Part shown: one piece after another, positions 56,375 to 64,000 of the stretch | How positions within the stretch are numbered: position 1 is the first letter of the stretch | Layout: every line of letters starts with the position of its first letter | Assembly (NCBI GenBank): GCA_022376515.1 | Contig: WTXI01000003.1 | Span: 744,001-808,000, forward strand | DNA length: 64,000 bases | Origin: Lactifluus volemus | Lineage: Eukaryota; Basidiomycota; Agaricomycetes; Russulales; Russulaceae | Reading direction: 5' to 3' | Translations under genes and position numbers: made by a program | The notes under the pieces: model-generated | Databases searched by the model: none | What the model was told of the DNA's origin: nothing | What the model saw: the letters and a program-made list of their open reading frames with translations, nothing else

Positions 56375-59300
56375 TCAAACTGCGCCACTCACGATGCTCA
56401 AGGACAACGTGGAAGTGTTACGCGCCAGGTCTAGTGGAGGCGGCGTAAGGCGGAGCACGTCATCGCCATTATGGACCACGCTCGGGCCACGCTCCTGCTC
56501 CGGGGACGGCGACGGTAACGGACGTATGGACCCCTTGCGCGGCGGTGGAGACAGCACCGTCATCTGCTGCGGCGAGCGGTCTGGCGCCCCAGGTGGTGGT
56601 GGAGGGGCATAGACGGACTACGAGGCGTCGGCAGCGGACGTGGCGGTGTCGAAAGCCGTTCCTGTTGCTGTTGACGTTCTGACTGGGACTGGCTCGTGCC
56701 CAGCGTCGCCCACGGTATACTCGCGATCGGGGTGTCGCCGTCTAGATGGAGGAAATCCGAGTCTGGAGAGATGTGTGCGATGCGCTCACCGATTGGCGTC
56801 ACTGGCGTACTAGACGTGGGGATCTGAAGCGGGGTTAAAGTGGGAGGCAGGACGGTGGATATCGCGGGTGGCGGTGGGGTTGAGCGACCTGAGGGTGATA
56901 CGCTGCGGATGCGCAAGCGTTGCTTGAACGTCGTCGTGCGCGGAGAGGCAGGCGTGGGCGTTTGCGTCACTGACGAGGTGGGCGAGGGTGGTGGCGGTGG
57001 CAACGGGCACGTCGGTGGTGGACTGGGTGGCTCAAGCAGCGTCGAGGGGATGACACGAGCGTGCGATAAACTGGAGTGCGGCATGCTATCGACGCTGGTG
57101 CTCCGGCTGTGTGAACGAGATACCGAGCTAGTACTGGTGCGGTCATCTGCGTTGCATAGTATCTGCGTCTGGGCCTGTGTTGGGGGGCCGAGAGAGAGCC
57201 GCAGCGCACGCCGTGCCAGCGAGTTCCTACGAGCGCCTTTCACGGTGGTCGTAATGGGACATTCGGTATCCGATCCGGTGGGCGTCGGAGGAAGCGCCTT
57301 GCTCGGAGCCGGACGTGGAGGTGGCGGAACAGATAGGCGGTGGCCGCCGCCACGCGCAACCGCAAACGTGCCAACTTGCTGGGCTGACGAACTCGTTGCA
57401 ACGCTGTACATGCTACTCGTCGACCCACTTGCGCGCTTTGATGATCCGTGCAGGCTGGACATGATGCTTGGCAGCGTCCTCTGTGACTGTGAGGAGGGGC
57501 TTGGGGAGCGTTCAGGTACATATGAAGGTAATGCCAGCGGGGAGCTGTTTTGGGGTGGCTGAGATACAGATGCGGCAGGTGGTGTTGACGAATCAGAAGG
57601 TGGGGGTGTGTGCGGCGGGAGGTAAGACTGCCGAGACCACCGTCGGGCTGAGCCATTCTCGGTCATTGTCGAAGCACTTGACACGGAACTCGTGCGTGGT
57701 TTGCTTCGCTCCGAAGATGCCCTCTCCATTCGTGGATGAGTCGATTCTGGAATGAGTATACCAAAACTACCCGCCGAGCTTGCGTTTCCGTGATTGTATA
57801 CCAGCAGACCGGCGTCCGACGATGGCGTTGAACGGGGCTCGTTAGTTGTGTACGCGCGCTTGCGGGGCGGAGGTGGGTTTAGGCTAGGGGACATAGGACG
57901 GGGAGGAGACAGAATAGTAACGGCTGGTTTGGAGCTCTCTAACGGTGTCCAGTCGAGGTTTGACTGCGTGTCAATGATCTTTCGCGGTATCTGTATCGTC
58001 GTGTCTAGTCCGGGACCCGAGGGTGGTAGCATGGAATATGGCTTTATCAGCGGTGAATCAGCAACGGTGCGCATGCTAAGCAGACTACTAGCCGCGCTGG
58101 CGAAGGACTCGCCAGACGCAGCATCCGGTGAGGTAGCACGCGATAATGGAGGTGAGCGGGGTCGTGCTGAACCAGATCCGGAGACAGAGAACAGACTCTT
58201 GAGAGAGAGAACGGCATTAGCCGCTCGTGGTGTCGCTGGTCGAGAACGCAAGCTTGGAGACTTTGGTGGTGAAGAGACGTCCTCAGTCGAGGATACGGCC
58301 TGCTTTACTTTTCTTGCGTCTTCCGGCTCGTCGTCTGGTGCTTTGAAAGGCTTGGCGGGCGAAGAGAGCATCTCCTGCATACGCATTGATAGCATCACAT
58401 CCAAGTCACCTCGAGGTTCAGGTACCCCAGACGGACTGGACGGGATACCTAGGCCAGCTCGAACAGACCTACAGGGAAAGATCGTAAGAAACCTTTGCAG
58501 CGGTGATGAAAAGACCGATATATACGTACCGCTGGCCAAGGACGGCGCTCTTTATAGCGTTTATCCAACTCTGAGACACACTCGTATCTAGAATCTGCAG
58601 CATCATCATGGTCATACCATTTTCTTCGCTGTTCAGCTCCCGCCGTAGCGCCCCGACATCGAAGCCGCCCACGCGCACAACGCCACGGCGACCGCCGACA
58701 TCACCATCAGTGATAAACACGACGCTATGTTCATTTATCTCGAGGCGCTCCAACTCGCGCTCGTCTAACGCGGAGGACTTGAATACATGCAAATACGAGG
58801 CGCCGGCAACTACCGGGGCGCTGAGAACGACATGTCGAGACTTCCACTGTTTCGAGAGCGCGAGCATGAGTAATGACGGCGGAGGATAGTGCTTCGGCAA
58901 TGTCGCAGAGAGCTGCTCGTGGTGAGAAACCTGTGCACGGGTACTCGGGAACGCGGGTATCTCCGTAGACGGAGACGTAAGCGTTGAAGACAGGGTCTGC
59001 GGTGGCCTGACTGGGCAAGGCGAGCTCGCACGGACGCGTTGCCGCACGGTGTGAGGTGATTCGGGTCCATCGGAGACGGTGCTATTAACCGCGGATGGAA
59101 GAGAAGCCTCTAAGATGGGCGGTGATGAACACCGATTTTGGTGTCCGTTCGCCTGTATGACACGGTCTATTCCCTCGTTCATGTCAGGCTCATCACCGAA
59201 GGCGGTGTGTTCACAGTCCGGGGACCGGCTAATGTCCACGTCAAACCCGACGGACTGCACGGCGGCGGCCCGAAGCTGTTCACGCTCGGCCTCCTCGTCT

Positions 59301-59708
59301 TCATCGAATGAAGGTGTGGGCGCAGCCGCGCGTACCTCAATAACGTCTGGAAGGAGGAGGCGAGGTTGTGGCGGGGGGGGAGGCGTTTTGATGGATTTCG
59401 GCGTCGCCCAAAGCGCAGTGCGTCGGAGGCTACGCCTAGGATGCTGGTACGCTGTCGCCGTTGCCCAGTGGTGAAAGGGTCAGCCGTAGAAGGACGAGAT
59501 AATGGGGCACTCCGGGGGGGCTTGTTGGCGAAAGAGAACATATCATCAAAAGCAAGGGAGCTGGCTGAGGCCGATCCGGGGTTAATGAGTACCAAAGGGG
59601 AGACAGACTGTAGCAGAATGCATGAGGGGACTCACTGAATGACCCAGAATCGAGAGAATCGAAGACGTCACGTTCCTTGCCCTTTGAGCTCGATCTTGAA
59701 TTGGTCAT
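56375..59708 (-). CDS. PH-domain protein with long Ser/Pro-rich tail
   Basis: Three exons, 59708-59636, 59564-58530 and 58468-56375, give 1067 residues after restoring two bases: one at the AAA 59410-59412 and one at the GGGG 56604-56607. Order: short N-terminus (MTNSRSSSKGKERDVFDSLD); a conserved patch FDDMFSFANKPPRSAPLSRP; an acidic segment (SFDEDEEAEREQL); then a pleckstrin-homology-like domain at about residues 240-365 (LALSKQWKSRHVVLSAP, YLHVFKSSALDERELERLEI, GRRGVVRVGGFDVGALRREL, ending SQSWINAIKSAVLGQR with the typical C-terminal Trp helix). The remaining ~700 residues are disordered, with PPPPP and SxxSP repeats that could bind SH3 domains. A cortical or septin-related role is possible but not shown. 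Without the repairs the tail appears to end early at 56560. Confidence 0.75.
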
Positions 59709-60997
59709 GGAAAATATTAATGTTCGTGATCGTGGTGCGCCGGCACTCCGTAGGTCAAGTGACTTTGCCGGTTTTTGAACAAGAGTCAACGTTGGGGATG
59801 GAGGAGCGAAGGGAGCGGGTTGGAGGATGAAGGTGAGGAGAGACTTTGTTGGAGAAAAGGAAATCTGCGGCCGTGGGACGGTCACGGTGCTGTGTGGGAG
59901 GACAAGGTAAAGGACCACCGATCAGCCCTGGCAGTGACCCGGTAACCTATTCGAACACCCGACTTCGCTTACCTTTTCTATCCTCTCGAGAGTGCAGCTA
60001 CTGTAGTTGGACATCTTTTTGGTGTTTATTTCTACTTCCATAGCATTATTAGAAGGACAACTTTAACATCTCTCCTCGCTACCGTAGGTTCCCTCAATTG
60101 CATGGCATATTCTTGGTGCCTGACTCAAAAGACTCTAATCGAAGCGAAGCATACAGTAGATAAACTACTAAATACAGTAGGTGCGACCAATCATGCCTCG
60201 CAGGCGAGTAATCCGATCCCAGTACAGATTGCAATTTCTCAAAAGTATTGTACACGCCAGGAGTACCAGGCAACGAGCTGCTCGGTAGTAACACGACGGT
60301 TCCGTGGTTCCCCACTAAGATGGAGTAATAACCGTGTACTACTCCAAGCCGCGAGAAAGGCCGAACAGCGCCCGGATCTCCGCGGACCGCGTTTAGGTAG
60401 AGGCGTGTCGCGGAGGCTACTTGTAGCCGAGCCCTGGTTGCGGTCACCGCTAGTACGCGGTTGCCCATGGGTACTAGAGTCGACGAACGCAAGGGGCGCC
60501 TCATGTATGCGGGCATTCTCCCAATCACCACTAAGGTTCAGCACGTTCTCATGCTGTCCCTGAAAAATGGCCCCTATCAAAAAAAGATGGCATAGAAGTA
60601 CAGACCGTATCCGGGGTGAAAGAAAACCCCGGTTCAAGCGCGCACCAATCTCGAGTCGGAGATTGTTCGCCTCAAGCCGTGCATCCCCTTTGATGCCACT
60701 ACCGATGTCGGTCGCAGTACCATACCGATATCGTCGTGGAGAAGCCCTTGTGAAAAATGTTTTGCAACGAGGTGAGAAAGTCGAGCAAGTCCGAGGTAAG
60801 TTACGCGCAAATTATTGGAAGTCTTGGTGATGGTGACGAGAATGAGATGACAGCGCGCTACTGTACCATACCCCGCATACGTTCATAAAAATTCCGTTCA
60901 CAAGCTTGTTCGCATGACGCGCACGTGCATGTGAGACTCAATCGTGAATGGGTATATCTACCTCGATATGACACCCCAGGGAAGCAGCCAGCGGATC
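59709..60997. other. 1.3 kb spacer with unexplained overlapping ORFs
   Basis: It carries the PH gene upstream region and the SIKE-like gene 3' end. Between 60094 and 60830 long frames are open on both strands at once: plus 60102-60563 and 60567-60830, minus 60239-60637 and 60094-60531. None has a motif I recognise, and composition is GC-rich and unlike the flanks. I cannot choose a coding strand, so none is called. Confidence 0.4.
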
Positions 60998-61988
60998 CTA
61001 TGAGATGTGCAACTTCTTATACGTCCCGAAGGGACCCACAGTCCCTTTTGGCCCACCCTTGATTCCAACTTCGCGGACGGCCGACTGAACGCTCCTCCGG
61101 CCTTCATCCTGCGGTGGCAATGATAACCGCAAGTTCGCCTCCTCTTCACCACCGGGCGCACCAAGCAGCGTTCGCAATACGGTGTTTTCGCGTTCCAGTC
61201 GTGCAAGCTCGCATTCGCGCTCGAGTGCCCAGTCTGCCGCATCTGGATCGCTTTCGTCGCCCTCACCATTGAATTCGCGGAACGCGCTGCGTAAGAGCGC
61301 AGAGAGGCGCATGAGGGACGCGGATACGGCTGTCTGTGTGGTCAGCTGCGCCGCTTGGGCCTCAGTGTCGCGTTCGATGATGCGTGATTCGTATTCACGG
61401 ATGCGAGTTAGTTCTTGACATTGAACATCGTGCTGGAAAGGAAGAAAGGGGTCGGTACCACACATCGAACAAGGAAGGCAGACCTACCGCGCGTTGTCGG
61501 AACAGACTCATCACCGTCTCGAGTGTGGTTTCATACTCTTTTATCAACGCATTTAGCTGCTTGTTGTCATGTTGCAGGGTCTGGTTTTCTTCTATCATCG
61601 CAGAGTTCATGCGCTCCAATTCTGCATCATAATCCTCTGAGGCAGTCAGCTCACATTCATAACGTAACTCGTACAGCGGCGCCAAACCTTTCTTCATATC
61701 CATATTGTAACTAATCATTTCTCGTGAGCAACAGTGGGGGCAGATATTTACTGTTTTCACACCGTCGTAATACAAAGCCCGTCTGCGAGTGTATTGCTTG
61801 CGTCTATATTCTCCATGTCATTAACAGTGGTCACTGGAGCAACAATTACAAACCTTCATCTCACTTGCATGCGCATGTAACTGCGCAGAATAGGTTCGAT
61901 GACTATTCGTCTGTTCCATGAGCTCCGAGAGGATGGTAAAGAGACGGGCCACATCTGGCTCTCCGGATGCACTGTCGACGATAACCAT
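60998..61988 (-). CDS. SIKE/FGFR1OP2-family coiled-coil protein (SCI1-like)
   Basis: Small coiled-coil protein of the SIKE family. In filamentous fungi the homologue SCI1 is a STRIPAK complex subunit controlling hyphal fusion and development. Five exons: 61988-61854, 61782-61763, 61710-61688, 61636-61488 and 61432-60998, giving 254 codons (253 residues) with every junction in phase. The N-terminus is helical (EPDVARLFTILSELMEQTNS). The signature lies at residues 66-110: AELERMNSAMIEENQTLQHD, then NKQLNALIKEYETTLETVMS. A second helix (ALLRSAFREFNGEGDES) and ECELARLERENTVLRTLLG follow. Exons 2 and 3 are microexons of 20 and 23 bases. The C-terminal ~35 residues are disordered. No frame repair is needed. 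It starts 81 bases from the divergent PHD gene. Confidence 0.82.
61763..61782 (-). other. 20-base microexon of the SIKE-like gene
   Basis: Codes for TGFVLRR across the next junction. It is flanked by CTCGCAG and GTGTGA on the minus strand. A 23-base microexon (61688-61710) follows. Both are needed to join the N-terminal helix to the conserved AELERMN block. Confidence 0.75.
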
Positions 61989-62069
61989 CCCTGATGATTG
62001 AATCTGGCAAAACGCAGCAACACGTGTGCGGGTGTATTAAGGACACGAAACCCTAACCCAAATCAGGAG
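61989..62069. promoter_or_regulatory. Very short divergent promoter region
   Basis: Only 81 bases separate the inferred start codons of the SIKE-like gene (-) and the PHD gene (+). The two leaders probably overlap, or the PHD gene starts further upstream inside the SIKE-like gene. Confidence 0.45.
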
Positions 62070-63776
62070 ATGGCCTGCAATCGTTGCAAGGGTACATCTT
62101 CAGACCCATTCAACTTTCTGCTTTCTTGCTCGCAATGCGGGAAGAATTGGCATCATCGTAAGAATTCAATCATATGTCCTCTGAATATATTCGATTGTCT
62201 GCTCTATAGGTTGTCATATACCCCCTTTGAGCGATGTGGAGCTTACCTCTCTGATACGTGCCACAAATGACAACGATGTGGACAATGGCCTATCCTCGTG
62301 GACAGGTCGATGTTGTAGGAAAAAACGTGTGAAGGTCCAGGAAGACCCAGAGGTCCGTCTCCTCAATCAATTCCACACAGCGTAAACTCAGCTCCGGTCT
62401 TGGTCCAAAAGGCTCTTACTCACCCATTGCAGCTCCTTCGGCATCTGTCGTTGGAGTACTCAGCTGCTCTCTGTATCAGCCAGTCCAACACCATTTGCTC
62501 ATGCTGCGTCTATTCATAAGGGTTCTCAGCAGAAGGTGGCTCCATCGTCGAATCTGGAACAGTCAATCAATCTCGTTGATTCATCCTCAGAATCTGGCGG
62601 CGAGCCAACCGCCAGCGATTCTGACTTCCACGAACCAGTTGTTTCCATGGAGTCCCAGAGAAATTTAGAGCGGTCTAATATGAGGCGTCCAGGCTCTCAT
62701 TATCCCCCAGTAGTCGATATGGACACAAGCAACCGTCAGCTGCCGCATGAAGCGCCCCTTCCTTCTACCTCTACTGCAAGGCTCGTGCCGTCGTCATCCA
62801 TTGACGTGCCACCCACCTACCCTCGCCGCCCACACCTGTCTAACAGTTCTCTGGTGCCGCCTATCTAATTTTGGACCACGTGCACTTTATTGATGGTCAT
62901 GTGCTGCAGATTCACTCGCGCAAGTCGACAAGTCGACCCGTTGAGCCCACATATGCTCATGCCACTTCCCGGTTGTCTAATGACTCTCGCGTCCTTGGAA
63001 GTTCTGAACCTTCCATTTCTGGGCCTATGGATATCGACCCGCCCTCAATAGACCTCCGTGCCCTCTCACTCAATCGTAACGAGGCTTCTTCACAGCTACT
63101 TCGGCGAGTGATAACCCCCGGCCCCCCTCGCCACCCCAACCTACTTCTGTAGTTGAGTCAGAAGATGATGAGATGGAGGATCTATATGGCCCACCCGTCG
63201 GGCTCCCATCACCATATGCGCCACCGCCACCACATCCACACGCAGTTTCACGTGGGCGATCGCCGTCCTTACGATATCCAACTGTGGAACCAATTTCACA
63301 TGAGCCATCGCCGTCCTTGCGATATCCAACGAAGGAGCATGAACTCCCCCAACCAGCAGTCAGGGATCCACCCCCACCTCGGCGCGAACCTCAACGCAAG
63401 TCAACAGCAGAGCACCGTGTGCTTCCCGCACTGGTGGCCGACGACCCAAGCCTACTAGGAATGTTGGAGCGACAGGAACAGCGTGAAGCGGCGCGCCCGC
63501 GCCAGGGAATGAGCAAGGCGACGGCCATGCACCGTGCGGGCAAGAAGCGCGGCGGGTTTATCTTGCTTGCGGACCGGACCGAGGCAGAGGTAGCGCGAGC
63601 TGAGCAGACAGATTGTAGAGTGCCCCGTGGAAGATTTGCTTCGTATTTTGCGCATTCGGACGTCTATACAACTTGGGCTAACGCGCGAATGCCTTCATGA
63701 TCACGAGAGTGTCCAGAGCGGGCAAGGAGGCGTCGGCACTATCGGTGCCGCCACCGCAATCACCTCGAGCGCTTAG
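62070..63776 (+). CDS. PHD-finger protein with disordered C-terminal region
   Basis: Probable chromatin-associated protein; PHD fingers read histone H3 tails. The start at 62070 gives ACNRCKGTSSDPFNFLLSCS, QCGKNWHH, and after a 52-base intron (62158-62209) RCHIPPLSD, with a later WTGRCC. This matches Cys4-His-Cys3 spacing including the WHHRCHxPPL signature. Downstream the protein is Ser/Pro-rich (INLVDSSSESGGEPTASDSD; VESEDDEMEDLYGPPVGLP; RGRSPSLRYPT) with a basic segment ATAMHRAGKKRGGFILLADR near the end. The frame breaks several times; single-base gaps near 62485, 62856 and 63122-63127 (C6 run) would join the pieces. The last shift near 63690 gives a C-terminus ending at 63776 (SVQSGQGGVGTIGAATAITS). 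The middle, 62340-62480, is not resolved. Confidence 0.6.
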
Positions 63777-64000
63777 CCGTTGCCACCTTTCTCCCTATCC
63801 TCGGTTTTGACGTGCCCAGTTTTGAGCCGTCGTCGTCGTCTCCCATACCTGCACGCGTGCGCACATTATCATCTGGTTCTTCAGACACATCATGTGGACG
63901 TTGAGACTCGGTCCTGGGCAGTTCTGGATGTCGCTGCTCGAAGTCGAGGCCGTCCGGAAGTTGCCTATCCAGATCCAGGCCGGACTCCGGGCGGCTTTTT
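63777..64000. other. Right edge, no gene called
   Basis: 224 bases to the window end. Frames are open in part and Ser/Arg-rich, but nothing is long enough to judge. It is probably the 3' flank of the PHD gene or the end of a gene lying to the right. Confidence 0.4.

Overview
The window is nuclear DNA of a filamentous basidiomycete, most probably an Agaricomycete. The evidence is very dense introns of about 48-65 bp, genes on both strands with short spacers, and families typical of that group (DUF6533 membrane protein, DUF6699 protein, MATH-BTB, MYND). The genus cannot be fixed from sequence alone; a Rhizoctonia/Ceratobasidium-like fungus would fit. I see no plasmid, phage, CRISPR or bacterial feature. 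|| Layout: a truncated retroelement ORF1 at the left edge (1-614, -); SNAPC1-like snRNA transcription factor (1128-2366, +); a DUF6533 membrane protein in many tiny exons (2966-4819, -); about 3.5 kb without a recognisable gene; a Kha1-type K+/H+ antiporter (8382-11546, +) convergent with NOP56 (11845-13694, -); a DUF6699 gene (15035-16032, +) and its decayed tandem copy (18597-19245); a run of minus-strand genes (MYND protein, NAD(P)H-hydrate epimerase, RING protein, MATH-BTB protein, SART3/Prp24-like factor; 22015-34875); an SDR dehydrogenase and an FAD-dependent dehydrogenase head to tail (35056-37969, +); a large gene-poor stretch holding one disordered-protein gene (41704-43435, -); PRP8 (46516-55117, +, 28 introns); a PH-domain protein (56375-59708, -); and a SIKE/SCI1-like coiled-coil gene divergent from a PHD-finger gene (60998-63776). 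|| Themes: four genes act in small-RNA or spliceosome biology (SNAPC1-like, NOP56, SART3/Prp24-like, PRP8). Nothing shows that this is more than chance neighbourhood. || The most important practical observation is that at least ten genes, including essential PRP8, show the same defect: one base missing, usually in a homopolymer, where the conserved protein requires it. Adding one base at each of eight sites restores a full 2378-codon PRP8 reading frame. This points to residual long-read consensus errors rather than pseudogenes, and ORF-based annotation would split these genes. Introns were placed by eye from GT/GC...AG signals, phase and protein-family motifs. All family names come from recognition of motifs, not from a database search.
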